IMG/VR virus record: IMGVR_UViG_3300042402_004462
Coordinates: 1 to 43,934 of that record
Origin: a virus
Strand: one strand, 5' to 3'
Length of the DNA stretch: 43,934 nucleotides
In this document: piece after piece, positions 23,334 to 30,703 of the stretch
How the letters are laid out: every line of letters starts with the position of its first letter
Numbering within the stretch: the first letter of the stretch is position 1
Translations under genes and position numbers: made by a program
The notes under the pieces: model-generated
Seen by the model: the letters and a program-made list of their open reading frames with translations, nothing else
The model's database searches: none
Told to the model about the DNA's origin: nothing

Positions 23334-24445
23334 TTTTTATAAATAAGTCTTTTTATATTGTCATTTAACTCCTGATTTTTTTCTTCATTTGTTTCTGTCC
23401 AGGTTTGTTCTTCTGGTATTTTTAACACTTCTCTTTTAATAATTGGTTCTTGTTTTTCAATATAAACCGGAACTTCAACAATCTTTTCAACCTCTCTAAT
23501 AACTTCAACCGGAACCTCAACAATTTTTTCAATTATTATTGGCTCTACTTGGTCGGTGGTTAGTCGGTGGTTAGTCGGTACTTGATCGGTATCTTGGGGG
23601 GTAGTTGGGGGTTGGTTGTGGGTTGGTTGTGGGGTGACATCTTCTTTTCGTCTTGATTTAAACGCTTGGTTTGTTGCAATAACTAACGTAATTGCCAATG
23701 GATCAAATACAAAGATTAGAATTAATATAAAAAGATTTGCAGTTCTTTTAATATCCCAATCAAGTAACTCACTAACATATTTAATAGCGCCAAGTTCGCT
23801 ACTTACAATATCTTGTGATTCCATATCTAAAATCTGAACATCAAGTTTTGTAATACTGTCATTATACCCATCAATTCTTTTTGAAATTGTATCTCTTCTT
23901 GTTTGTGCTTCTTTTAATTGTCCTTCAAAAGATTTTCTATTTGCATTATTTGCTCTAGTCACTACCTGTCCAGTTCTTTGGTCAACGGATTGTGTAGTCG
24001 TATTATTAGATAATCCATCTCTTAGTTTTGTAATATCACCGTCAAGAGTTGTTTTTTCTTTTGTCAGTTCAAGTTTTATTTCTTCAAACCTTTTTTTCTT
24101 AACTTCAACATTTTTTACTTGTTTTTCACTTATTTCAAGTTTTGCTATGTTCCCTTGAAAGCCCGTACTTAAGAGTCCATATATACCCAAAGAAGTAATA
24201 ACAGAAAGAACTATTAGTGCAGTAGTTAAATAAATTTTTAAAACCCCATATGTTTGTTTCCATTTATCGTGAAGATATGTTGCTATAGCAATCTTTGAGA
24301 TTTCCAAAAATGATCCCATTATAATTACTGGTATTGCAACACCAATAAAAACAATTGATAATCCAACAACACTATAGTAGGCTGCGGTCCCTGATAGACC
24401 TAATGCACAAAATAACAAAAACCAAGGTAAAAAATTTTCTTTCAT
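23330..24445 (-). CDS. Multi-spanning membrane protein with coiled coil and EVPVE repeats
   Basis: 371 aa. Three N-terminal transmembrane helices (~7-115), a long coiled coil (VKNVEVKKKRFEEIKLELTK...) and a further membrane helix (TANLFILILIFVFDPLAIT), then a Gln/Pro/Thr linker and repeats of IVEVPVE type. Not a known holin, but upstream of the endolysin and thus a candidate lysis or envelope protein. The linker DNA is G-rich on the plus strand (23596-23634). Confidence 0.55.
   Translation of the reverse strand: MKENFLPWFLLFCALGLSGTAAYYSVVGLSIVFIGVAIPVIIMGSFLEISKIAIATYLHDKWKQTYGVLKIYLTTALIVLSVITSLGIYGLLSTGFQGNIAKLEISEKQVKNVEVKKKRFEEIKLELTKEKTTLDGDITKLRDGLSNNTTTQSVDQRTGQVVTRANNANRKSFEGQLKEAQTRRDTISKRIDGYNDSITKLDVQILDMESQDIVSSELGAIKYVSELLDWDIKRTANLFILILIFVFDPLAITLVIATNQAFKSRRKEDVTPQPTHNQPPTTPQDTDQVPTNHRLTTDQVEPIIIEKIVEVPVEVIREVEKIVEVPVYIEKQEPIIKREVLKIPEEQTWTETNEEKNQELNDNIKRLIYKK
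23596..23634 (+). other. G-quadruplex-capable tract
   Basis: Four G runs (6, 5, 3 and 4 G) with loops of 5, 8 and 8 bases, in a sequence otherwise about 70% A/T. It is on the template strand of the membrane-protein gene. Adjacent direct repeats GTCGGTGGTTA lie just upstream at about 23562-23582. Confidence 0.55.
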
Positions 24446-24479
24446 ATTATAATATTATAATTAATAAATATGAAAGATA

Positions 24480-24510
24480 AACAAAAACCCCACCTGTATG
24501 GATGGGGTTA
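24480..24510 (-). terminator. Terminator of the 37-aa gene
   Basis: AACCCCA (24486-24492) with TGGGGTT (24503-24509), followed on the minus strand by TTTGTTT. Confidence 0.75.
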
Positions 24511-24536
24511 CGATCTTAATAAATCTGGGTTTATTT

Positions 24537-24650
24537 TTACCCAAAATTTTTTCTATGCTTCTCTTTACGAGTGTATTGTTTCTTACTCTTCTGAACGATA
24601 GGTCTTGTTGCTGCCCACATTTCTTGTATTGTGATCTCTATTGTTTTCAT
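24537..24650 (-). CDS. Basic microprotein (37 aa)
   Basis: MKTIEITIQEMWAATRPIV then QKSKKQYTRKEKHRKNFG; basic C-terminal half, likely nucleic-acid binding or ribosome-associated. It has its own -7 element (TATCTTTG at 24690-24697), a 40-base A-rich leader and a strong terminator, which supports it as a real monocistronic gene despite its size. Function unknown. Confidence 0.55.
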   Translation of the reverse strand: MKTIEITIQEMWAATRPIVQKSKKQYTRKEKHRKNFG

Positions 24651-24689
24651 TTTTTTATGTTTTTAAGGTTGTTATCAATTATTGTTTAA

Positions 24690-24697
24690 CAAAGATA
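24690..24697 (-). promoter_or_regulatory. Bacteroidota promoter TATCTTTG
   Basis: TAnnTTTG match with a TTTGGAG element about 20 bases upstream (-33 position), 40 bases before the 37-aa gene. Confidence 0.6.
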
Positions 24698-24731
24698 CAA
24701 ACATTTTTTTAATCTCCAAATAATTTTTGTG

Positions 24732-24743
24732 GTATTTATATAA
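24732..24743 (+). promoter_or_regulatory. GTATTTATATAA box with TATAAATATG
   Basis: Late-promoter-like box running straight into the ATG at 24746 (TATAAATATG). Confidence 0.45.
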
Positions 24744-24745
24744 AT

Positions 24746-25336
24746 ATGAAAACTTTAATTAGAAAATTTTTAAATGAATTTTTATTACGAGAAGAATTTA
24801 ATGTATTTTTTAGTGGTCAAATAACAGAAACAAAATACAAAAAATTTATTTTAGAATCTGGTAGTAGAATTACTCGTAATAAAGATATGCAAAATGAAAT
24901 TCAAAATCATGCAGATAAATTGGGTCCAATTTTAGGTAAATTCAGAGATAAAAGAAATAATCAAGAAAAAAGCGCTTTTATTAAGATAAAAGTTGGTTTA
25001 CATTTTGCTGAAAGAGTTTTTAGATCTGAAGATAAGAGTGATAATAGGTTTAAAAAAGTTGATAAGTTTGAGGGTGTTGATGTAATAGTAGCAAATGCTG
25101 ATAAGATCGTTCAATTACTTATGACACAAAATGTAACAAGAAATGGGGTTATTAAATTAAAAAGTAAATTTAGGGATTTAAATTATGAAATTTTGTGTTC
25201 TTTGGAAGAAAGGATTTCTGGAAACCCACCTACATACAAAATAGAATTGTTTAATCAAATAAAAGGAACCGGTAATGTTCAGTTTGGTAGTGAGCCATTT
25301 GACCACGAGTTAAAAGTTATGAATCCATATTTTTAA
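24746..25336 (+). CDS. Unknown protein with N-terminal leader (196 aa)
   Basis: MKTLIRKFLNEFLLREE is a basic amphipathic leader ending LRE|E, the same style as four other genes in this window. The body is alpha/beta with KVGLHFAERVFRS, VDVIVANADKIVQLL, KFRDLNYEIL and IELFNQIKGTGNVQFG. A His/Arg-rich fold of the RelE or barnase-like nuclease kind is possible (HFAER), but this is a weak guess. The only plus-strand gene in this stretch, preceded by a box that merges with its start codon. Confidence 0.6.
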   Translation: MKTLIRKFLNEFLLREEFNVFFSGQITETKYKKFILESGSRITRNKDMQNEIQNHADKLGPILGKFRDKRNNQEKSAFIKIKVGLHFAERVFRSEDKSDNRFKKVDKFEGVDVIVANADKIVQLLMTQNVTRNGVIKLKSKFRDLNYEILCSLEERISGNPPTYKIELFNQIKGTGNVQFGSEPFDHELKVMNPYF

Positions 25337-25339
25337 AAA

Positions 25340-25369
25340 AAACAACCCCCCAAACTAAATGTAAGGGGG
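25340..25369 (-). terminator. Terminator with C5/G5 stem
   Basis: CCCCC at 25346-25350 and GGGGG at 25365-25369; on the minus strand the stem is followed by TTGTTTTTTTT. It may also protect the 3' end of the plus-strand gene that ends at 25336. Confidence 0.8.
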
Positions 25370-25526
25370 ATTTAACTGGTGTGGCTTCTTCTAACGTGTC
25401 ACTCCTTTAACGCTTGGCAGGGTATATCCAAGAGACCCACTTAACCACCATTCTTGAACGTATTGGGCCCATCGTTTTAAACTTATAGCGCAATTTTCAG
25501 TTAAGTATTTTTATGTTCTTAATTCA
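25340..25526 (-). ncRNA. Candidate structured RNA between sigma factor and leader gene
   Basis: An independent minus-strand unit: promoter TATCTTTG at 25533-25540, terminator CCCCC...GGGGG with T run at 25340-25369, and about 130 bases between with G+C near 44% in a genome near 30%. The ends pair: UUAACUG near the 5' end against CAGUUAA just before the terminator. Inner hairpins include CUUGG/CCAAG and CAAGA/UCUUG, and a GGGCCC core. No ATG-started ORF of useful length; one open frame lacks a normal start codon. Fits a small regulatory or structured RNA, family unknown. Confidence 0.45.
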
Positions 25527-25532
25527 ACAATA

Positions 25533-25540
25533 CAAAGATA
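25533..25540 (-). promoter_or_regulatory. Bacteroidota promoter TATCTTTG before the candidate RNA
   Basis: TAnnTTTG match; TTTGG is 19 bases further upstream at the -33 position. Confidence 0.6.
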
Positions 25541-25569
25541 CAAAGTTTTTTCTAATTTCCAAACTTTTT

Positions 25570-26370
25570 TTATAAATAGTCAAACAATTCTGAAGATTCA
25601 TTACGAAGTCGTCTTAGAGCTTTCTCTTTTATCTGTCTTACCCTTTCTTTTGTTAGGTTAAAATCAGATCCAATGTCTTCCAAAGTTCTTGGTGTTCCGG
25701 TTAGACCAAAGTAATCACCTATTATAGATTTCTCACGATCATCCAATACATTAAGTAATGATAACAATTTGTCTTTTAAGATGTCTTTTGTGTTAAACCC
25801 AGCGTCAGGCGCAACTGCATCATGGTTTTCAATCAAATCAATAAGTGTATCACCTTCTTCATTAATATTCATATCAAGATTAATTATTGATGGTAAACCA
25901 GCAAACTTATCGTCCAGTTTTTTACCAGATTGTTCAACTTCTTTCTTTGCTTTTTGTAAGTCCTGAACAACATTTACCGGGAGCCTTATTGTTCTTGCGT
26001 TGTCATTTAATGACTGTATGATTGATTGTTTAACCCACCAAACTGCGTATGAAATAAAACGTAAGTCTTTAGTCCAATCAAAGTTTTTAATTGCTTTCAT
26101 AAGACCAAGGTTACCCTCAGCAATAAGATCTGACAAATCAAGACCTTGGTTTTGATACTGTTTTGCAACCGTTATAACAAAACGAAGATTTCCTTCTAAT
26201 AGTTCTTCTTCTATTTTTTTTCTTTCTCTTTCTGAAATACCATCTGATTTCATTTTTAAAGCAAGTTCCTTCTCGCGATCAGGAGTCATTACTTTAATCT
26301 TTCTAATGTCTTTTAGGTAGTGATAAATCTCTTCCTGGTTAATTGGAACTCCGGTGTTCTTTTCCTTCAT
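25570..26370 (-). CDS. Sigma-70 family RNA polymerase sigma factor
   Basis: 266 aa, close to the size of Bacteroidota primary sigma factors. Short region 1.2, then region 2 (NLRFVITVAKQYQNQGLDLS, DLIAEGNLGLMKAI, RFISYAVWWVKQSIIQSL), region 3 and a region 4 helix-turn-helix (TLEDIGSDFNLTKERVRQIK). Well conserved core-binding region 2.1-2.2, so it should bind the host RNA polymerase. It probably redirects transcription to phage promoters, possibly the ATATTTAT boxes. TATAAATATG at its start; overlaps nothing, 2 bases from the next gene. Confidence 0.95.
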   Translation of the reverse strand: MKEKNTGVPINQEEIYHYLKDIRKIKVMTPDREKELALKMKSDGISERERKKIEEELLEGNLRFVITVAKQYQNQGLDLSDLIAEGNLGLMKAIKNFDWTKDLRFISYAVWWVKQSIIQSLNDNARTIRLPVNVVQDLQKAKKEVEQSGKKLDDKFAGLPSIINLDMNINEEGDTLIDLIENHDAVAPDAGFNTKDILKDKLLSLLNVLDDREKSIIGDYFGLTGTPRTLEDIGSDFNLTKERVRQIKEKALRRLRNESSELFDYL

Positions 26371-26372
26371 AT

Positions 26373-26909
26373 TTATATTTGTTTTGAATATTCGTCTAGT
26401 TTGTCTTTTTCAGCTCTTGTTAGAGACTCAATTCCATTCTGTGAAATCTTATCCAAAATTTCATCAAGAGTCAAGTCACATATTTGATTTTTTAAAAATT
26501 CTTCAACACGAGTATTGTGTTCTTCCATGAACTTTTTAACATCAAAAGCTGGTTTATTATCCATAAATATTTCTTTTACGCGATTTTGTGTTTTTGGTTT
26601 CCTTCCTTTTTTATTTATTTTTTTCAAATGATCCAAATGTTCTGGAAGCATGTTTGAAGTCATAAATTTTGATGTTTGAACTAAAACATACATAAAGTCT
26701 GGAAGTTCATCATGAACCAAATCAACAAAGATTGTTAGTTCTGGCTGACACATATCAGATTCAAAATGGAATATTGTGTGTTTGTCACCATACACAAAAC
26801 TAATTTCATCTGATTTTGATACCGTTGATATTTCTTCAGCGATTTTTAAGTTTGTGTTTTCCTTATCCCAAGTATCGTCACAAGGGTAGACAAATAAGAT
26901 GTATTTCAT
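26373..26909 (-). CDS. Hypothetical protein with DUF6576-like tail
   Basis: 178 aa. The N-terminal half (MKYILFVYPCDDTWDKEN) is alpha/beta; the middle has a basic patch (KKINKKGRKPKTQNRVKE); the last ~30 residues, LTLDEILDKISQNGIESLTR then AEKDKLDEYSK, match the DUF6576 tail that many Bacteroidota proteins carry. Two bases upstream of the sigma gene in the same direction, so probably in its transcript. Function unknown. Confidence 0.6.
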   Translation of the reverse strand: MKYILFVYPCDDTWDKENTNLKIAEEISTVSKSDEISFVYGDKHTIFHFESDMCQPELTIFVDLVHDELPDFMYVLVQTSKFMTSNMLPEHLDHLKKINKKGRKPKTQNRVKEIFMDNKPAFDVKKFMEEHNTRVEEFLKNQICDLTLDEILDKISQNGIESLTRAEKDKLDEYSKQI

Positions 26910-26930
26910 AGTTTTATTTTTTAGATACTA

Positions 26931-26938
26931 CAAAGGTA
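26931..26938 (-). promoter_or_regulatory. Bacteroidota promoter TACCTTTG
   Basis: TAnnTTTG match 22 bases before the 178-aa gene, driving it and the sigma gene. Confidence 0.6.
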
Positions 26939-26953
26939 ATAAAAAAATCAACT

Positions 26954-29326
26954 CTACAAAACTTTTGAAATATTATTTTCTTTCCTAATCTTAACCACCG
27001 TGTCTGCCCACTGTGTCACCATAGGGTTATGGGTTATCACAAATATCTTATCAAAATAATCTTTAATCTTCAAAAAGAATTCAGAAACCATTTCCAAGTT
27101 ATCATTACTTATTTTCCCAAAAACTTCATCAAAGACAACGACATTTGGTTTTGGTAATGAACATACTTTACTCAGTACTGATCTTAAGGCGAGTGATGCT
27201 ATTGTTTTTTCGTAACCAGATCCAGAAGTCATTAATTTCTCAATACCACTATTGTTGTCTACCTGGATGAATTCAACTTCTGACTTATCATTAATTCTAA
27301 TTTCTAGTTTGAAGTAGGAAGAGTCCTCCATCAATCTTTGTAATTCTGAATTAATAAGTGGCATCATAGTTTTCATAATGATTTTACTAACACCATTTTT
27401 ACCATAACTTTCAAGATACATCTTATAGATCTTATCCTTACTTTCCTCTTCTTTGATTTTTACAATCAAATTTTTGTTGTTGGTAATCTTTTCCTGGTTT
27501 GATTTAATATTATATTCATTTGAACTAATCTGGTTATTCTTTTCTTTTAAAAGTCTGTCATAACTTTCAAGTTTTAAATCAGCTTTGATTAACATTGAAT
27601 CAATCTGGTCGTTTGTTTTAATTTTATCCTGAACCTCACCCCACCTTTTTAATTTATCTTCCAGACCAGAAATTTTTAAATCACAACTTTCAATACTCAA
27701 TTCATATTTTTCTTTTATAAGTTTGTTTTTCTCATATTCATCAAATTGTCTTTTCGTTTCAACAAATTCTTTTTCTTTGTTGGTTAAATCCGTCATTAAC
27801 TTTTCAATAACCTTTTTTTGTTGGTTAAAACCATCAAGTTCTGATATTTTTTGTTGTGTTATCGCAGCGTTCATTAATTCAATACCACAATGTTCACATT
27901 TAATACCACCTTTTACAGATGATTGTAATTTTTCAACTTCAGAAATCTTTGTATCAAGTTCAATTTTTGATTGGAATTTGTTTTTATACTCTTCTTTTAC
28001 TTTGTCATGATCGTCTTCTTTATAGAATTGTTCTGGCTCAACAACCTTCAATGTTGAAAGTAGGTCAACATAAGATTGTTTTTCTTTTTTTAAGGTCTCT
28101 ATTTGAGATTTTGTTGTTTCAGGATTAAGTAACGCAATTTCTTTATCAATGTCAGAATGTTTCTTTTTTAACATTGAGTCTCTATAATCTTTTCCTTTTG
28201 TAATACCATCTTCAATTTCTTTTACCTCATCTTTAAGAACCTCAATCTGACTATTTAGTTCTGAAATTTTACTTTCATAGTTTTCAATATCTTGTTTTAA
28301 TTGTTCCGAACTATAAAGATTTGATATTTTTGATTTACTAAATGAAGAATAGATTTCTTTTGCAGCTTCTTCTTTTTTCTTTAAAAACTCAAGACCCATA
28401 AATCTTGAAAGGACCTGTCCTCTGGCTGTTGGTTTTGATTCCAATAATTCTTCCAGGTTTGTTGCTGTTGTAAGAATAGTCATTAAGAAATCTTCTTTGG
28501 TTCCAATAGAATTTTTAATGAACGCTTCAGTCTCCCTTCTTTGTTCTCCGGTAAAATTCTGTAGTGAACCATCGTGTAGTTTTTTAAAGAAATCAAGTTC
28601 GGTTTTAACATTCCATTCACCCTTCTTTGATTTTTTCCTTTCAATGTTTCTTACGATAATATAATCTTCACCATCAATTGTAATTTCACCTTTTACAACT
28701 ACCGAGTCTTTATCGGTAAATCGGTTAAATACTTCTTCAGCTTTTGTAGTCTTTGTTGTTTCATTAAAAAATAAGAACATTAATAAATCCACCGATAATA
28801 CGGTCTTTCCACCAAAGTTAGGAGGATCAGACTCAACAACAACAATTCCATTTATTCTATCAAAATCAAGTCTTTGATTTTCACCATATGATAAAAAGTT
28901 GGAGAACTCAATGTTTCTAATGTACCACTTTTTAAATTGTGTGGTATCAACATCTTCCTCTTTCATTTTGTTCTCAACCATTTGATTAAGTTCCAAAACT
29001 TCTTTTAGGTGTTCTCCATATCCTTTGGATTCCAAAAATTTCTTTAACAAATCAAGTTGGTAGTTTACATCCGTTATATTCATTGAAACGTCTACTGTTT
29101 GCATAGTTTCAGTATCAACATTCTTTACTTTTGTAACAACATTAACATTTGTAGTGTTATACTTCTTTTGGAAGTAATGCTTAACACTTTTCATCTTGTC
29201 TTGTGTGAAATTTTCTTGTAGGTCTTCCCACACCACCTGGATAGCTGGGTTTTCAAACTTTGAAAAATCCAAATCTTTTATCATAATATTGTAATTGTAT
29301 AATTTTGGTGGATTAAATAAATCCAT
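26954..29326 (-). CDS. gp46/SbcC/Rad50-like recombination endonuclease subunit
   Basis: 790 aa. ATPase N-part starts near residue 135 (WYIRNIEFSNFLSYGENQRL), with a P-loop PPNFGGKT (168-175), a zinc hook KCEHCGIEL in the middle of long coiled coils, the signature TSGSGYEKTIASLALRS, Walker B NVVVFDEVFG and VITHNPM. Works with the gp47/Mre11-like nuclease (31517) in end resection and recombination-dependent replication. The first ~130 residues are an extension not found in T4 gp46, and the first Gly of Walker A is Pro. A later ATG (residue 15) is possible. Confidence 0.9.
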   Translation of the reverse strand: MDLFNPPKLYNYNIMIKDLDFSKFENPAIQVVWEDLQENFTQDKMKSVKHYFQKKYNTTNVNVVTKVKNVDTETMQTVDVSMNITDVNYQLDLLKKFLESKGYGEHLKEVLELNQMVENKMKEEDVDTTQFKKWYIRNIEFSNFLSYGENQRLDFDRINGIVVVESDPPNFGGKTVLSVDLLMFLFFNETTKTTKAEEVFNRFTDKDSVVVKGEITIDGEDYIIVRNIERKKSKKGEWNVKTELDFFKKLHDGSLQNFTGEQRRETEAFIKNSIGTKEDFLMTILTTATNLEELLESKPTARGQVLSRFMGLEFLKKKEEAAKEIYSSFSKSKISNLYSSEQLKQDIENYESKISELNSQIEVLKDEVKEIEDGITKGKDYRDSMLKKKHSDIDKEIALLNPETTKSQIETLKKEKQSYVDLLSTLKVVEPEQFYKEDDHDKVKEEYKNKFQSKIELDTKISEVEKLQSSVKGGIKCEHCGIELMNAAITQQKISELDGFNQQKKVIEKLMTDLTNKEKEFVETKRQFDEYEKNKLIKEKYELSIESCDLKISGLEDKLKRWGEVQDKIKTNDQIDSMLIKADLKLESYDRLLKEKNNQISSNEYNIKSNQEKITNNKNLIVKIKEEESKDKIYKMYLESYGKNGVSKIIMKTMMPLINSELQRLMEDSSYFKLEIRINDKSEVEFIQVDNNSGIEKLMTSGSGYEKTIASLALRSVLSKVCSLPKPNVVVFDEVFGKISNDNLEMVSEFFLKIKDYFDKIFVITHNPMVTQWADTVVKIRKENNISKVL

Positions 29327-29331
29327 ATTTA

Positions 29332-29679
29332 TTACTGTTCGTTTTCTTGTTTTGTCTCTTCTCTATCCTCAATTGAAAACCCGGCACTATCAAGTTCTGG
29401 TTCAGTTTCTTCGGTGTTAAGTATTTCCGGATTTTCTTCTTTAAATGATACATTTCCTTCAAATTCAAACCCTTTAATCCCAGTGTTTGTTGGCGCTGTA
29501 ACAACCTCAAAAGGAATTTGTTGATCACCAACTGTAACATTAAGTTTTTCCTCTTCTTGTTTTTTAGCCATTTGTTCCATCATTTTATTCAATGCGTTTT
29601 GCATGGAATATTTTGCTTGTTCAGCTTTTTTGTTTCTTTTTGCTACTTTTGCTCTGTGTTCTTTAGCTTTCTTTCCCAT
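29332..29679 (-). CDS. Hypothetical protein (115 aa) with basic N-terminus
   Basis: MGKKAKEHRAKVAKRNKKAE opens with a basic helix, followed by an amphipathic helix (ALNKMMEQMAKKQEEEK), a short folded stretch (VTVGDQQIPFEVV) and an acidic tail. DNA- or RNA-binding by its basic part is plausible. Located between gp46-like and a membrane protein. Function unknown. Confidence 0.55.
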   Translation of the reverse strand: MGKKAKEHRAKVAKRNKKAEQAKYSMQNALNKMMEQMAKKQEEEKLNVTVGDQQIPFEVVTAPTNTGIKGFEFEGNVSFKEENPEILNTEETEPELDSAGFSIEDREETKQENEQ

Positions 29680-29691
29680 TTTTATTTATAT

Positions 29692-30090
29692 TTAATCGTT
29701 TAAAATTTCTTGTTCGTTTTCTGGTTCTTGATAATATTCAACTTTTTGTGGTCTGTTTTCTTCAAACCACTCAATTATTGCGTTTATTGCCCACACTGAA
29801 CCCGCCGATAACATTCCATCAAAAAATACAGAAACATATTCATTAAGTCCAATAAAATTATGAATAGGAGAAAAGAAAGTTAGTGATAGAAAAAAACCAA
29901 CCCAGGTTGAGGTGCACAATATGCACTTTATTAATTCAGAAATAAATTTGAATATTGGTCTTGTAAATACAAAACCTTCATCACTTCCCGCAGTATGGAT
30001 CCCATCTCTTAATCCATTAAAAATTGATCCGTAGACCAGAATGGTTGTCATTCCATATGCAACCAACATAAAAATTACTAATTGTATCAT
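29692..30090 (-). CDS. Membrane protein (132 aa)
   Basis: About three transmembrane stretches: MIQLVIFMLVAYGMTTILV, CILCTSTWVGFFLSLTFF and FFDGMLSAGSVWAINAII. The CxxCxSxWxG motif in the second recalls the DUF1360 membrane family. Ends with an acidic cytosolic tail. Overlaps the coiled-coil gene by 4 bases (ATGA). Role unknown. Confidence 0.55.
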   Translation of the reverse strand: MIQLVIFMLVAYGMTTILVYGSIFNGLRDGIHTAGSDEGFVFTRPIFKFISELIKCILCTSTWVGFFLSLTFFSPIHNFIGLNEYVSVFFDGMLSAGSVWAINAIIEWFEENRPQKVEYYQEPENEQEILND

Positions 30091-30701
30091 ATTGTATCAT
30101 TTATATTTGAACCTCTCAAGAATACTGCATTTAATTTATTTTGTCTAGTATTTTGTAGATCCTGGTTTATTTTTGTTAAATCTTTTATTTTTTCATTTTT
30201 TTCTGTGAGTTCTTTTCTCAATTTTTGTAAAGTTTCTTGAAGCATTTTTTCGTTTGTGTCGTCTACCTTAATGTCTAAACTTTGTCTAAGTTCGTCTAAC
30301 TCTTTATCCTTTTTAGACATTTCGTCTTCCAACTTGGTGATTTTTTCACCAAGTTCATTTTCATTACTTCTATCGTAGATTGTAACTATTTTTTCAACCG
30401 GAACTTCTTTAATTATTTCTTTTTCAACAATAACTTCCTTTATAATTTCAACTGGCACTTCCACCCTTTTTTCAACAATAACTTCCTTTATTAATTGTTT
30501 TTCTTCAATAACACCAGTTTTTAAGTTTTTTTCATCTTCATTAAGTGTTTTTTCTAAAAATCCGTATTTTTTTATATCAAAACCTTGTTTAAAACATTTC
30601 AATATAAACCCATCAATATCTTTAATTTCATTTTCAGAACAAAATGCAGACACTGTCTGCATCATCTTCTCATTAAAAATTTTTGAGTAATTCGGTTCCA
30701 T
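30087..30701 (-). CDS. Coiled-coil protein with EVPVE repeats
   Basis: 204 aa from the ATG at 30699-30701 (MEPNYSKIFNEKMMQTVS). Globular N-terminus, then repeats of KEVIVEKRVEVPVEIIKEV type, then a coiled coil (LGEKITKLEDEMSKKDKELD). The repeats resemble those at the end of the membrane protein at 23330, which suggests related filaments or stalks. Function unknown. Confidence 0.55.
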   Translation of the reverse strand: MEPNYSKIFNEKMMQTVSAFCSENEIKDIDGFILKCFKQGFDIKKYGFLEKTLNEDEKNLKTGVIEEKQLIKEVIVEKRVEVPVEIIKEVIVEKEIIKEVPVEKIVTIYDRSNENELGEKITKLEDEMSKKDKELDELRQSLDIKVDDTNEKMLQETLQKLRKELTEKNEKIKDLTKINQDLQNTRQNKLNAVFLRGSNINDTI

Positions 30702-30703
30702 TT

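Noticed and set aside
24470-24601. Plus-strand 43-codon ORF with an ATG after TAATAAATATG
   Set aside because: It runs antisense through the terminator and the 37-aa gene, which has a full promoter and terminator on the minus strand; the minus-strand reading is better supported.
24746-25336. RelE/ParE-like toxin
   Set aside because: Only a single HFAER-like segment and overall size fit; no antitoxin partner and no clear catalytic set, so it is left as unknown.
25372-25500. tRNA or tmRNA in the GC-rich intergenic stretch
   Set aside because: Although CCACCA occurs on the plus strand, no acceptor stem, T-loop (GTTCRA) or anticodon arm can be drawn.
25380-25505. Open reading frame in the candidate RNA region, and a 22-codon ATG frame
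   Set aside because: The longer frame has no ATG, GTG or TTG start in a sensible place and uses GC-rich codons unlike the neighbours; the ATG frame is very short. Kept as an RNA candidate instead.
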